Numbered from the stretch's first letter, positions 25,973 to 35,232 are shown. The stretch is DNA of 64,000 nt from Salinisphaera sp963835375 (GCA_963835375.1 CAWIGB010000004.1:32304-96303), one strand, 5' to 3'. The notes: generated from the sequence alone by a model not told the origin. Numbers and translations are program-made.

Positions 25973-26530
25973 CTAGCTGTTGCTGTTCGAACCGGCGGAA
26001 GACTGCTGCTGCTGCTGCAGCTTGCCGCGTACGCTCTTCATCTCGGAGATGAGCTGCGGGGTCTTCGGGTTCTGCTTCTTCATGGCCGTGATGGTGTCAT
26101 GCTCGAGCTTCTGGCCCGATTTCTGCACGTCCGGCTGCGAAAGCGCCGCGTTGCGTGCCTTGACCATCTTCTGACGCTCTTGCTGGAAGTTCTGCATCAC
26201 CTGCTTGCGCTGCTTGTCGCTCAGGTTGCCGGACTGCAGCTTCTTGGCCATCGCCTGCATGTGCTTCTGGCCCTGTTTGATGTCATAGCCCTGCTTCTTG
26301 ATGGCGCTCTTCACCTGATCCTGGAACTGCTGCTGTTCCTTGGCGAGCTGCGGATTGCTCTTCACGGTCTTGTCGTGGATCTGCTTGAGCTGCTGCGCGT
26401 CCGAACGGTACGTCTTCATCAGCTGCTGTGTGTTGTTGTTCTGGCCGCTGCTGTCGGCGGCGACAGCCATGCCCGTGACGGACAGCGCGGCAATCGCCAG
26501 CGCGCAGATGGTGCAAACACGTTTGATCAT
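25973..26530 (-). CDS. Secreted Gln/Lys-rich helical protein of unknown function
   Basis: 185 residues. Signal peptide MIKRVCTICALAIAALSVTG with cleavage after AVA, then a highly polar chain rich in Gln and Lys (QQLMKTYRSDAQQLKQIHDK, KQRKQVMQNFQQERQKMVKA) with predicted long helices and a Gln/Ser tail. The helical, charged layout recalls Spy/CpxP-like periplasmic chaperones without their LTxxQ motif. The start follows an AGGTTTTTCT leader. Compare the Met/Gln-rich secreted protein at 9638. Confidence 0.75.
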   Translation of the reverse strand: MIKRVCTICALAIAALSVTGMAVAADSSGQNNNTQQLMKTYRSDAQQLKQIHDKTVKSNPQLAKEQQQFQDQVKSAIKKQGYDIKQGQKHMQAMAKKLQSGNLSDKQRKQVMQNFQQERQKMVKARNAALSQPDVQKSGQKLEHDTITAMKKQNPKTPQLISEMKSVRGKLQQQQQSSAGSNSNS

Positions 26531-26650
26531 AGAAAAACCTGTTGGTATGAAATTAACCGAATCGCCTGTGACCGCAGAAAAGCATAACAGTTGCATTGAA
26601 ACGGCCAAAAATTTGCGATCAGTGGGCTTGAGTCGCGCTTGCACGCGATA

Positions 26651-27367
26651 TCAGCGCCGTGAAGCGAGCCGATCGGCGGCCCGCGTCGTCTCCGGCAGGC
26701 GATAACGAGTCAGCGTTCGTGCTGTCCAGTCGATCGCCGTACCGAGATCGATACGATGCCCGGGCGATATGAAGATCGGCTTAACGCCGACCCTGGAGCG
26801 CAGGACGGCACCGATGGTCTCATCTCCGTCCATCAGTGGCGTCCAGGCCAAACGTTCCTCGGGGGCGGCCTCATGCGCTCCGGTCAGGCGTTTCTTGGCC
26901 ACGCCGATGGTCGGCAGGCCGCTGACCAGGCCGAGGTGGGTGGCGACACCGAGTCGCTTGGGATGCGCGATGCCGTGGCCGTCCACCATCAGCAGATCCG
27001 GCAGCGCCGAGAGTTCTTCCAACGCGTCGAGCGCGGCCGGGAGCTCGCGAAACGACAGCAGCCCGGGAATATAGGGCATGCGCGTCGGACGACGTACCAG
27101 CACCTGCTCGATCACACTCAGGTCGGTCGGATCGAGCACCACGATCGCCGCACGCGTGGTCCGGCCGCCGTCCTCGAAACCGATATCCACGCCGGCGACG
27201 GTATGAATCTCTGCCGGCAGCGAATTGCGCGTGTCCACATGTTGCGCGATCGCATCCTGAATGGCGCGCCCGGCACGGGCCTCGCGCGGCCAGGCATGCT
27301 CGATCCGGCGGCGGCCGTCGGCCGTCTCGCGAATCGCAGGGGTGGGCTCGGTCTGGCTAAGACTCAC
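26651..27367 (-). CDS. nfi: Endonuclease V (Nfi)
   Basis: Cuts at the second phosphodiester bond 3' to deoxyinosine. Catalytic acids are visible in AGVDIGFEDGG (Asp), IPGLLSFRE (Glu) and LLMVDGHGIAHPKRLG (Asp); MPYIPG and GVAKKRLTG are family motifs. The start is uncertain: the ATG at 27406 would overlap mntR by 50 bases, while GTG at 27367 overlaps by 11 and gives about 238 residues, close to the 223 of E. coli Nfi. Confidence 0.92.
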   Translation of the reverse strand: MSLSQTEPTPAIRETADGRRRIEHAWPREARAGRAIQDAIAQHVDTRNSLPAEIHTVAGVDIGFEDGGRTTRAAIVVLDPTDLSVIEQVLVRRPTRMPYIPGLLSFRELPAALDALEELSALPDLLMVDGHGIAHPKRLGVATHLGLVSGLPTIGVAKKRLTGAHEAAPEERLAWTPLMDGDETIGAVLRSRVGVKPIFISPGHRIDLGTAIDWTARTLTRYRLPETTRAADRLASRR

Positions 27368-27839
27368 GATCGTCAGCAAATCGGCGCATGATCTCGATGG
27401 TTTCATCCGAGACGTGATGTTCCACGCCCTCGGCGTCCTGGCGGGCCGTGTCTTCGGAAACGCCGAGCGCGCGCAGAAAACGCAGCACCACGATATGGCG
27501 CTCGCGCGACAGGCGGGCCATGTCGTGGCCCGCCTCGGTGAGAAAGATCGAGCGATAAGGCTGGCTGGTCACGAGCCCGGCCTCGGTCATGCGCCGGATC
27601 ATCTTGCCGACCGTGGCCTGGGTCACGCCCATGCGCTGGGCCAGTTCGACCGCGCGGGCTTCGCCCTTGGCATCGATCAGGTCGGCGATCAGCTCGACGT
27701 AGTCCTCGATCAGCTCGGTTTCGTGCGCCTTGCGCACGTAGCTGTACTGCCGCGCATGGATCTGCGGGTCGAGCAGTTCGCCCGAGGTGTCGTCGCGCAG
27801 GACGTGATCGAGCTCTTGGGCCGAGGACCGTGGGTTCAT
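27357..27839 (-). CDS. mntR: Manganese-responsive transcriptional regulator MntR (DtxR/MntR family)
   Basis: 160 residues. Winged helix with LAQRMGVTQATVGKMIRRMTEAGLV, then a dimerisation and Mn-binding domain with metal ligands in FLRALGVSEDTARQDAEGVE and HHVSDETIEIMRRFA (Asp/Glu/His pattern of MntR rather than DtxR). Represses manganese import or activates export; no transporter is next to it. The open frame upstream belongs to aroE. The ATG at 27839 is taken from homology to 155-residue MntR proteins. Confidence 0.92.
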   Translation of the reverse strand: MNPRSSAQELDHVLRDDTSGELLDPQIHARQYSYVRKAHETELIEDYVELIADLIDAKGEARAVELAQRMGVTQATVGKMIRRMTEAGLVTSQPYRSIFLTEAGHDMARLSRERHIVVLRFLRALGVSEDTARQDAEGVEHHVSDETIEIMRRFADDRES

Positions 27840-27859
27840 AGTGGCGTCATTATAGCGGT

Positions 27860-28702
27860 TCAGTCCGGCTGACGTGTGGCGCCGCGCAGCGCCGCGATCA
27901 CCGGCGCGGTCTGCGGGCGGACGCCGCGCCAGAGCGCGAACGACTCGGCCGCCTGCTCCACCAGCATGCCGAAACCGTCGCGACCCGTCGGTCACGCCGT
28001 ATCCGGCGGCCCAGCGCAGGAACGGCGTCGGCTCGTCGGCATAGATCATGTCGTAGACCGCGCCCGCGCGGGTCAGCACGCGTGCGTCGATCGCGGGCAT
28101 CGTGCCTTCGGTGAGCCCGGCGGAAATGGCGTTGATCACCAGGTCGGCGTCGTCGGGCGGCTCCGTCGAGCCCGCAGGCCGAGACTTCGCCCATGCCCGC
28201 ACAGGCATCGGCGATCGCGCGCGCCTTGTCCGTGCTGCGATTGGCGATCGTGATGCGTGCCGCCCCGGCGGCCAGGAGATTCGGCACGACGCCGCGCACC
28301 GCGCCGCCGGCGCCGAGGATGAGCACATGACGACCGGCGAGCTCGACGCCCAGGTTGTCGACCAGATCGGCAACCAGGCCGGCGCCGTCGGTGTTGTCGC
28401 CGAGCACTCCGTCGGCGCTGGCCATCAGCGTGTTCACCGCGCCGGCCCGGCGCGCCCGTTCGGTCAACTGGTCCGCCAGTTCGGCCGCAGCCAGCTTGAA
28501 CGGCAGCGTGACGTTCAATCCGGCGCCGCCGGCGGCGAAGAATGCGTTCGCGACCCGTTCGAAGCCGTCGATCGGGGCCGGCAGATGGGTGTATTCCATG
28601 CGTTTGCCCGCACTGTTCGGCGAACAGACGATGGATATCCGGCGATCGGCTGTGGTCGACGGGATGGCCGATGACGGCATAGCGATCGGGGGCTGGCGAC
28701 AT
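27860..28702 (-). CDS. aroE: Shikimate dehydrogenase AroE, three frame breaks
   Basis: NADPH-dependent reduction of 3-dehydroshikimate. Joined frames give YAVIGHPVDHSRSPDIHRLF (shikimate-binding Ser-x-Ser), GLNVTLPFKLAA (catalytic Lys and neighbours), AGAVNTL, NTDGAGLV, VLILGAGGAVRGVVPNL and NRSTDKARAIA (NADP site), then DADLVINAISAGL and the end ALRGATRQPD. One extra base each near 28609 (gcggg), 28164 (acggag) and 27983 (gggtcgc) explains the breaks; the sum is three bases, so total length stays near 279 residues. It lies upstream of mntR on the same strand. Confidence 0.9.
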
Positions 28703-28767
28703 GAAACAGGCGCTCGCTGTGGTGACGGGCGTTTATCGTGACCAAGCCGCCGGCCGCGCGCAAACCT

Positions 28768-29844
28768 TCAGTCAGCCTTGATCGCGGGGCCGTAGTGCGT
28801 GATCGCGTGCAGAGAGGCGATGACGGACGAGCCGGGATGGGTGCAGGCGGCGAAGACATCGCGCACGGGCAGGTCTTCCAGACAGGCATGATGCCCCAGC
28901 GGGCACTGGCGTTCACGACAGGGCGAGCAGTCCATGCCGCGCCATAGCCGTTGTGAGGTGGCAGCCAGCGGCGGCGCATAGTCCGGGTCGGTGGAACCGT
29001 AGAGCCCGATCACGCTGGGCGCGGTAGCCGAGGCCAAATGCATGACGCCGGTGTCGTTGCCGACGAACTGCGTGGTCAGCGCGGCCAGGTCGACGATATC
29101 GATCAGGCTCGTGCGCTCGGCCAGATTCACGCCGTGTGCCGGCGCGGCTGCGGCCATCGCCTCGGCCACGGCGCGATCGTCGGCGCTGCCGAAGATCCAG
29201 CAGGCGTGACCGGCGGCGTCGAGGCGGGCAGCCAGTTCGGCATAGTGACGCGTCGGCCAGGCCTTGGCGCCGCCGTAGGCCGCCCCCGGCGCGAAGCCGA
29301 CGACCGGCCGCTCCAGATTGAGCTCCAGCTCTGCGACCAGCTCGCGTTGCCGCCCGGTATCGATCGTTAGCCGCGGCCAGTGCATCTCGCCGAGCGCGTC
29401 GCCTTCGGCCGCTGTACCCAGCAGGGCATAGTGCTCCGCCTTGAGCGGATATCGCGTCTTGTCGAGCGTGCGTACATCGTTGATCAGGCCGAAGCGCAGT
29501 TCGCCGCGATAGCCCGTGCGCACCGGAATGCCGGCCAGCCACGGTACGAGTGCGGCCTTGGCGCTGCGCTGGAGCACGATCGCCTGATCGTAGCGGCGCT
29601 TGCGCAGCGCCTGTGCGGCCTCGCGCCGGCGCGCCCAGGCGAATTCGCCGTGCTCGATATTCATGATCACGGCGTCGTCGACTTCCGGCATGCGCGCCAC
29701 GAGCTGGGCCGTCGATGCCGGCGCGAGCACGTCGACCGTGGCCGCGGGCAGCCGCGCGCGCAGGCCCATGAACAGGCTCTGGGCCATCACCATGTCGCCG
29801 ATCCACGACGGGCCGACGACCAGCACGCGCTCGGGCTGGTCCAT
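28768..29844 (-). CDS. waaF: ADP-heptose:LPS heptosyltransferase II (WaaF, glycosyltransferase family 9)
   Basis: Adds the second heptose of the LPS inner core from ADP-heptose at the cytoplasmic face. About 358 residues: VLVVGPSWIGDMVMAQSLF (N-terminal GT9 motif with catalytic Asp), GFAPGAAYGGAKAWPTRHYA, and FVGNDTGVMHLASA (sugar nucleotide site), plus the LYGSTDPDYAPP segment. The start is MDQPERVLVV at 29844, nine bases after hemB ends. Frame is unbroken. Confidence 0.94.
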   Translation of the reverse strand: MDQPERVLVVGPSWIGDMVMAQSLFMGLRARLPAATVDVLAPASTAQLVARMPEVDDAVIMNIEHGEFAWARRREAAQALRKRRYDQAIVLQRSAKAALVPWLAGIPVRTGYRGELRFGLINDVRTLDKTRYPLKAEHYALLGTAAEGDALGEMHWPRLTIDTGRQRELVAELELNLERPVVGFAPGAAYGGAKAWPTRHYAELAARLDAAGHACWIFGSADDRAVAEAMAAAAPAHGVNLAERTSLIDIVDLAALTTQFVGNDTGVMHLASATAPSVIGLYGSTDPDYAPPLAATSQRLWRGMDCSPCRERQCPLGHHACLEDLPVRDVFAACTHPGSSVIASLHAITHYGPAIKAD

Positions 29845-29852
29845 CGAGCAGT

Positions 29853-30854
29853 CTATTCGGCCAGCCAGCGGGCGGCGTCCTTGGCGAAATACGTCAGCAC
29901 GCCATCGCAGCCGGCCCGCTTGAAACTCATCAGGCACTCCAGCACGGCCGCGCGCTCGTCCAGCCAGCCGTTGTTGATGGCGGCCTTGAGCATCGCGTAC
30001 TCGCCGGAGACATGATAGGCGAAGGTCGGTACGCCGAAGGTTTCCTTCACGCGGTGGATGATGTCCAGATACGGCATGCCCGGTTTGACCATGACCATGT
30101 CCGCGCCTTCCTTGAGATCGAGGGCCACCTCGCGCAGAGCCTCGTCGGTATTGGCCGGATCGACCTGGTAGGTACGCTTGTCCGCCTTGCCCAGATTGGA
30201 CGCGGAGCCGAGCGCTTCGCGGAACGGGTTGTAGTAGGCCGAGGCGAATTTGGCCGCATACGACATGATCACCGTGTTCACGTGGCCATCGGCCTCGAGC
30301 GCCTGGCGCATCGCGGCGACGCGGCCGTCCATCATGTCGGACGGCGAGACGATATCCACGCCGGCCTCGGCATGGGCCCGCATCTGTTCGACCAGAATGC
30401 CGATGGTCGGATCGTTGATGACATAGCCGTCGTCATCGATCACGCCGTCCTGACCGTGGCTGGTATAGGGATCGAGCGCGACGTCGGTCATCACGCCGAG
30501 CTGCGGAAATTCCGTCTTGATCGCGCGGATGGCCTGCGGAATCAGGCCGTCCGGATTGGCCGCTTCGGCCGCGTCCGGCGTCTTCTTGCCCGGGTCGATG
30601 ACCGGGAACAGCACCAGCGCGGGGATGCCGAGCTCGACCGCCTCGGCGGCTTCACGCAGCAGGCCCTCGAGGGTATGACGCTGCACCCCCGGCATGGCCG
30701 CCACGTCCACCGCGTCGCCCTCGGTGACGAACACCGGGTAGATCAGGTCGTCGACCGACAGGCGGTTCTCGCGTGCCAGTCGGCGGGTGAAGTCGCGGGC
30801 ACGCCCACGACGCAGGCGGGTGGCCGGGAAGCGACCGGGAAAGGTATGCGGCAT
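29853..30854 (-). CDS. hemB: Delta-aminolevulinic acid dehydratase (porphobilinogen synthase) HemB
   Basis: Condenses two 5-aminolevulinates to porphobilinogen in heme synthesis. 333 residues. Schiff-base lysines in MVMVKPGMPYLDI and in SYAAKFASAYYNPFRE. The metal loop reads DVALDPYTSHGQDG, with Asp/Ala where zinc enzymes have three Cys, so this is the magnesium-type enzyme known from Pseudomonas. The open frame extends upstream without homology; the ATG for MPHTFPGRF at 30854 is used. Confidence 0.95.
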   Translation of the reverse strand: MPHTFPGRFPATRLRRGRARDFTRRLARENRLSVDDLIYPVFVTEGDAVDVAAMPGVQRHTLEGLLREAAEAVELGIPALVLFPVIDPGKKTPDAAEAANPDGLIPQAIRAIKTEFPQLGVMTDVALDPYTSHGQDGVIDDDGYVINDPTIGILVEQMRAHAEAGVDIVSPSDMMDGRVAAMRQALEADGHVNTVIMSYAAKFASAYYNPFREALGSASNLGKADKRTYQVDPANTDEALREVALDLKEGADMVMVKPGMPYLDIIHRVKETFGVPTFAYHVSGEYAMLKAAINNGWLDERAAVLECLMSFKRAGCDGVLTYFAKDAARWLAE

Positions 30855-31622
30855 GACGGGCCTCAGACAGCGTGCAAAGTTGGCGCTGACGATAGAACCG
30901 GCCGGACGCCGATTCAACTCCGATAGAGCCGCGTGACCCGCCGCTTGGGCGGAACATGGCATGCGCGATACCGTCGATGCGAGGCAGCAGCCGACGCGCT
31001 TTACGGAGATCCGTCGCGATCGATGGCACGCGTAGCAGAAGACGAGCCCGTATTTTCGCGATGTCGTGGGCGCGATTTTGGACGCAACCCGAAGGGCCGG
31101 GGCTGCCCGAATATACTCGAGCTCCCGCAATACAGCGTTGCCGTTCGCTTGTGTAGCTCGGCTACACGGCGCTCCCGGCGCCTTGTCTTGCACGACAATA
31201 GCCTCCGGCGCGCCCCGCGCCGGTCGTGTTAACAGGCCCTAATATAGGCATCGGCTCAAGAGCGCCTATCGGGTCGAGAAACCCGGTGACGTGATGTCTT
31301 GATCGCTGATCAGCGTGGATTGGCGCGGTTGCCCCTACGACTGCGATTTCGACCACGAGGCTCGAGCTCTCGTTGGGTGCCGGCGGCAACCGGCACCTGG
31401 CCGATCGCGGTGGCCGATCGGCGACCGCGGAGGCACCGCCGGACAGGGCGGAACCTGCGCCGAGCACGCCGCTGAAACCGCTGGCGCGATCACATGCTCA
31501 GACGCGCACGATTGAGTCGCGCGGCATAAACGGTCAAACTAGCCCGATCGATTGGGGATCGTGGTCGACGATGACAACCCGATATCTGTTTACATCGCGC
31601 CCGGCCGGTGCAGGGCGGCAGG
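30855..31622. other. 768-base intergenic region between hemB and the ECF sigma gene
   Basis: No conserved coding frame. It must hold the divergent promoters of hemB and the sigma factor gene. Its middle part (about 31060-31240) contains three consecutive hairpins and motifs shared with the 15902-16239 intergenic region; the part from 31250 to 31600 shows nothing I can interpret. I did not find a convincing ECF-type -35/-10 pair. Confidence 0.5.
31151..31223. repeat. Three consecutive perfect or near-perfect hairpins (possible dispersed repeat element)
   Basis: Hairpin 1: GTGTAGC / GCTACAC with a three-base loop (31151-31167). Hairpin 2: GGCGC / GCGCC (31168-31182). Hairpin 3: CCGGCGCG / CGCGCCGG with a CCC loop (31205-31223). 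They are followed by GTTAACAGGCCCTAA. The arrangement looks like an intergenic palindromic repeat or a structured transcript rather than a gene. Confidence 0.5.
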
Positions 31623-32189
31623 ATGGCTGAGCGCGAACAGCTGGCCGAATGGCTCGCGGCGACGGCGCGTGGCGACGAGCAGGCGTTCAAACGCCTCTAT
31701 GCCGCGACGTCACCGCAACTCTATGCGTTGTTGCTGCGTATTCTTCGTAGCCCCGAACGGGCACAGGATGCCCTGCAGGATGCGTATGTGCGCATCTGGC
31801 AGAAGGCCGATACCTACTCGCCGGAGCGTGGCGCGCCGCTGACCTGGTTGTTGTCGATCGCGCGCTACCGGGCGCTGGATCTGCTGCGCCGGCGTCGCCC
31901 CGAAGTGGCGATGCCGGAAGAACCGGATCGGGTCGCCACGCTTCTGGAGGATGAACAGAGCTTGTCTCCCGCGCAGGAAAACGAGAATCAGCAGTCGCTG
32001 GCTGCGATCAATGCCTGTCTGGGACAATTGTCCGACGAGCAGCGTGAAAGCGTGCTGCTCGCCTATTACGAAGGGCTGACGCATCAGGAGCTGGCCGAGC
32101 GCATGGGCGCGCCGCTGGGTACGGTGAAGAGCTGGATCCGACGTGGTCTGTTGCGTCTGCGCGATTGTCTGGCGGAGGGTTCGGCATGA
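31623..32189 (+). CDS. ECF-family RNA polymerase sigma factor
   Basis: 188 residues. Region 2: ARGDEQAFKRLYAATSPQLY, PERAQDALQDAYVRIWQKAD (-10 recognition and core binding); region 4: LSDEQRESVLLAYYEGLTHQ and LAERMGAPLGTVKSWIRRGL (-35 helix-turn-helix). The linker is short. It overlaps by four bases (ATGA) with a RskA-type anti-sigma gene, so it belongs to the SigK/RskA-like ECF group. A GTG at 31608 is an alternative start. Confidence 0.95.
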   Translation: MAEREQLAEWLAATARGDEQAFKRLYAATSPQLYALLLRILRSPERAQDALQDAYVRIWQKADTYSPERGAPLTWLLSIARYRALDLLRRRRPEVAMPEEPDRVATLLEDEQSLSPAQENENQQSLAAINACLGQLSDEQRESVLLAYYEGLTHQELAERMGAPLGTVKSWIRRGLLRLRDCLAEGSA

Positions 32190-32938
32190 CGACGCCCGAA
32201 CACGACGAGCTGGACCTGATCGCGGCCGAGTATGTGCTGGGCACGCTGGCGCCGGAAGAGGCCACCGCCTTCCAGCAGCGCCTGGTGGACGATGCGGCAG
32301 CGCGTGCGGCGCTCGCGGCCTGGGAGCAACGCCTCGCCCGGCTCGGTCTCGACCTCGAGCCGGTCGAACCGCCGGCGCATGTCTGGGGCCGCGTGGCGCG
32401 TGACACCGGTCTCTTGCGCGAGCGGGTAACGACGGATCGTACGACCATCGCGCCCGCCGCCGCGGCCAATGAGGGCCGGGGCGCGCGGCGCTGGCGACGC
32501 CTGGCGATCGCCGCCTCGGTGGCGGCGATCGTACTGGCCGGCCTGTCGATCTACGAGCTGCCGGTGTGGCAGGGCGGTAGCGAGAGTGCGCCGACGTATG
32601 CCAGCGTCATCTATGACAAGCCCACAGGCATGAGCTGGCTCGTCACCTCCTCGGACAACGGCCGCAAGCTGTCCGTGCAGGCGATGAGCGACTTCAGCGT
32701 GCCCTCGGGGAAGATGCTGCGCATGTGGATCAAGTCACCCGATGGCCCGCCTCATCTCGTGGGTCAGCTCCCGCATACCCGAGGCCACTACACGATGTCT
32801 CTGTCGCCCAAGGTGAGCGCTGACCTCGGTGATCACAGCGAGATCATGGTCTCGATGGAGGACACCTCGCGAGCAGGCACGACCACGCCGGGCGGCAAAC
32901 TGATGTGGGTGTCGCCGCTCGCGCATCGTACGGGCTGA
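32186..32938 (+). CDS. RskA-type membrane anti-sigma factor
   Basis: 250 residues. N-terminal cytoplasmic anti-sigma segment LIAAEYVLGTLAPEEATAF, one transmembrane helix (about residues 110-128, LAIAASVAAIVLAGLSIYEL), and a periplasmic RskA domain with TGMSWLVTSSDNG, PSGKMLRMWIKSPDGPP, and a C-terminal TTPGGKLMWVSPLAHRTG. No zinc-binding HxxxCxxC is visible. It would hold the ECF factor until an envelope or redox signal acts. Confidence 0.93.
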   Translation: MTTPEHDELDLIAAEYVLGTLAPEEATAFQQRLVDDAAARAALAAWEQRLARLGLDLEPVEPPAHVWGRVARDTGLLRERVTTDRTTIAPAAAANEGRGARRWRRLAIAASVAAIVLAGLSIYELPVWQGGSESAPTYASVIYDKPTGMSWLVTSSDNGRKLSVQAMSDFSVPSGKMLRMWIKSPDGPPHLVGQLPHTRGHYTMSLSPKVSADLGDHSEIMVSMEDTSRAGTTTPGGKLMWVSPLAHRTG

Positions 32939-32986
32939 TGCCGATCGTCTAGCGGCCGCGGACCGCGCTGCGGGAAGCCCCGCTCG

Positions 32987-33853
32987 TCAGTCGTCGTTCG
33001 GCTGGAATCCGCGCTGCTGGATGTTGTGCTCGGAATTGAGCGCCCAGTCGTAGACATAGCCGTCGATCTGCCCGCTTTTCGCGTCGAGACGAGCTGACAG
33101 CGCCGGTTTGGCGAACCGGCGCAGGTGCTGAATCACGCCCAGCGCGTCACCGCCGAAATCGCTCTGGTACCAGTCGTAGATTTTCGACACGATGAGTTTG
33201 CTGCCATCGAAGTGCACGCCCTCGGGCGAATTCACGTAATCCGCGGCATTCTTGGCCAGCGCGCGGTCGACATTGGCGCCGGTGTAGGCCGACGCGCGCA
33301 GGCTGGGGCAGGAGATCGAGGCACAGTTGACGCCGTAGTGCGTCATGCCGTCGGGCCAGATCGGGCGCAGGATGCGGTGTTCGATATCGTTGAGGCTGAG
33401 TTTCTTGCCCTCGACCTTGAGTACGTGATCGCCCCAGGGGCCGTGGTGGAAGAGCCCGCCGCCGATGTCGCGGATGGAATCCACCGGATAGTTCGTCAGC
33501 ACCAAGTCGATCGTCTCGGCGTTGTACAGATCGATCCAGTACGCGCGTTGCACGTCGCGGTTGTAGTGATCGATCTTGATCTTTTCCAGCGCCGCGATGT
33601 AATGCTCCAGTTTCTTCCGGTCAGCATCGGAAACGTCACCGTAGCGCACGCCGTTTGGACCCTCGTCGTGAACGACAACGTATTTGTGCAGAAATGCGTT
33701 GAACGCGCCGTGATTGATGGTGGCCGTGGAGTCGGCGTCGTGCGCCTTCCAGCGCGGCCAGAGCTTGGCGTCCGGGGCGGCCTGCGCGGCGAGCGGGGCA
33801 CAGACCGACGCAAGGGCAGCGACGATCGATAGGGCGGCGATCAGACAGCGCAT
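32987..33853 (-). CDS. DUF547 domain secreted protein
   Basis: 288 residues with a signal peptide (MRCLIAALSIVAALASVCAP, cleavage near AQA). The DUF547 core includes RAYWIDLYNAETIDLVLTNY, the DIGGGLFHHGPWGDHV segment and HYGVNCASISCPSLRASAYT with a conserved Cys-x4-Cys. Function of the family is unknown. It points toward the anti-sigma gene, which in other genomes is a recurrent partner of ECF loci. Confidence 0.9.
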   Translation of the reverse strand: MRCLIAALSIVAALASVCAPLAAQAAPDAKLWPRWKAHDADSTATINHGAFNAFLHKYVVVHDEGPNGVRYGDVSDADRKKLEHYIAALEKIKIDHYNRDVQRAYWIDLYNAETIDLVLTNYPVDSIRDIGGGLFHHGPWGDHVLKVEGKKLSLNDIEHRILRPIWPDGMTHYGVNCASISCPSLRASAYTGANVDRALAKNAADYVNSPEGVHFDGSKLIVSKIYDWYQSDFGGDALGVIQHLRRFAKPALSARLDAKSGQIDGYVYDWALNSEHNIQQRGFQPNDD

Positions 33854-33972
33854 TGCGCGACTCCGGATGAATACAGGACACGACTCGTGTATTGAGCGAA
33901 TCTAGACTATCGGTGGGCAATGCACCTTACAAATCGCGGCGATATGAGCCCCCAATAATTGTCGGACATGAA

Positions 33973-33995
33973 AAAGCCGGCTCGAGGCCGGCTTT
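33973..33995. terminator. Rho-independent terminator of mdh
   Basis: Perfect stem AAAGCCGGC / GCCGGCTTT with loop TCGAG, preceded by AA on the plus strand so that the minus-strand transcript of mdh ends in TTTTT. It lies 27 bases after the mdh stop. Confidence 0.8.
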
Positions 33996-34021
33996 GTCGC
34001 CCAGCAGGCGTGGCATATGGC

Positions 34022-34996
34022 CTAGAGAAGATGGGCCACTGCTTCGCGTTCGCTGCGCAGTTCGTCCTCGGTGGCCTGCATGCGTTCGCGGGCGAAGTCG
34101 TTGATCTCCAGATCCTGAACGATCTTGAATTCGCCGTTGTCGCAGGTGACCGGAAACGAATACATGATGCCCGGCTCGATGCCGTAGCTGCCGTCGGCCG
34201 GAATGCCCATGCTCACGATCTGGCCATGGGTACCGGCCACCCAGTTGCGCATGTGGTCGATCGCTGCACTGGCCGCCGAGGCCGCGCTGGAGGCGCCGCG
34301 CGCCTCGATGATGGCCGCGCCGCGCTTCTGCACGGTCGGGATGAAGTCATTCTCGTACCAGGCCTGATCGACCAGCTCGAGCGCGGCCTGGCCTTTGACC
34401 GTGGCATGCGACAGATCGGGGAACTGGGTGGAGCTGTGGTTGCCCCAGACCATCATCCTGTCGATGTCGGTGACCTGGCTGTCGGTCTTCTGGGCCAGCT
34501 GCGACAGCGCGCGGTTGTGGTCCAGACGCATCATCGCGGTGAACTGGTTGTTGTCCAGATCAGGGGCATTGTTCGCGGCGATCAGCGCGTTGGTGTTGGC
34601 CGGGTTGCCGACCACCAGCACCTTGACGTTCTTCGAGGCGTGATCGTTCAGGGCCTTGCCCTGGACCGAAAAGATATCGCCGTTGGCCTTGAGCAGGTCG
34701 GAACGCTCCATGCCCTTGCCGCGCGGCCGCGAGCCGACCAGCAGCGCATAGTCCACGCCCGCGAATGCTTCTTCCGGGTTGTCGGTGCCGTGAATCTCGG
34801 TGACCAGCGGGAAGGCGCAGTCGTTGAGCTCCATGATCACGCCCTTGAGCGCATCCATGGCCGGCGGAATTTCCAGCAGCTGGAGGATGATCGGCTGATC
34901 GTGTCCGAGCATCTCGCCGGTGGCGATGCGAAAGATCAGCGAATAGCTGATCTGGCCGGCGCCCCCGGTCACGGCGACGCGTACGGGATCTTTCAT
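34022..34996 (-). CDS. mdh: Malate dehydrogenase (type 2, cytosolic-like)
   Basis: 324 residues, NAD-dependent oxidation of malate to oxaloacetate. VRVAVTGGAGQISYSLIFRI is the Rossmann motif, LVGSRPRGKGMERSDLL the substrate-binding Arg loop, VVGNPANTNAL and the catalytic Asp/His pair in RLDHNRAL and VWGNHSSTQFPDL. A strong AAGGAG site precedes the ATG, and a 14-base palindrome (35022-35035) sits 26-39 bases upstream. Confidence 0.97.
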   Translation of the reverse strand: MKDPVRVAVTGGAGQISYSLIFRIATGEMLGHDQPIILQLLEIPPAMDALKGVIMELNDCAFPLVTEIHGTDNPEEAFAGVDYALLVGSRPRGKGMERSDLLKANGDIFSVQGKALNDHASKNVKVLVVGNPANTNALIAANNAPDLDNNQFTAMMRLDHNRALSQLAQKTDSQVTDIDRMMVWGNHSSTQFPDLSHATVKGQAALELVDQAWYENDFIPTVQKRGAAIIEARGASSAASAASAAIDHMRNWVAGTHGQIVSMGIPADGSYGIEPGIMYSFPVTCDNGEFKIVQDLEINDFARERMQATEDELRSEREAVAHLL

Positions 34997-35021
34997 GGCG
35001 GCTCCTTGGTTGAACGACGTG

Positions 35022-35035
35022 TTCGTATATACGAA
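35022..35035. promoter_or_regulatory. Candidate operator: perfect palindrome upstream of mdh
   Basis: TTCGTATATACGAA is a perfect 14-base palindrome centred about 32 bases before the mdh start, in the region shared with the divergent amine-oxidase operon. Such AT-rich palindromes are typical sites for GntR- or TetR-type regulators; which one is unknown. Confidence 0.45.
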
Positions 35036-35232
35036 TCAGCGGGCCGGCATCGCGAGGCCGGCCGATGCGATGAGCGGCAAGCCGAAGCGCCCGAAAGCGG
35101 GCCGCGCCTTGCCAATAATGCGCGACAGAGCATAGCCCAAACCCAAAATACGGTCCAAAGACCGCGCGCTCGACTCGGGTGTTCGCCCGGTCATGGCACT
35201 ATGAGCAGAGTTCAACGTTCGGAATACATCGG

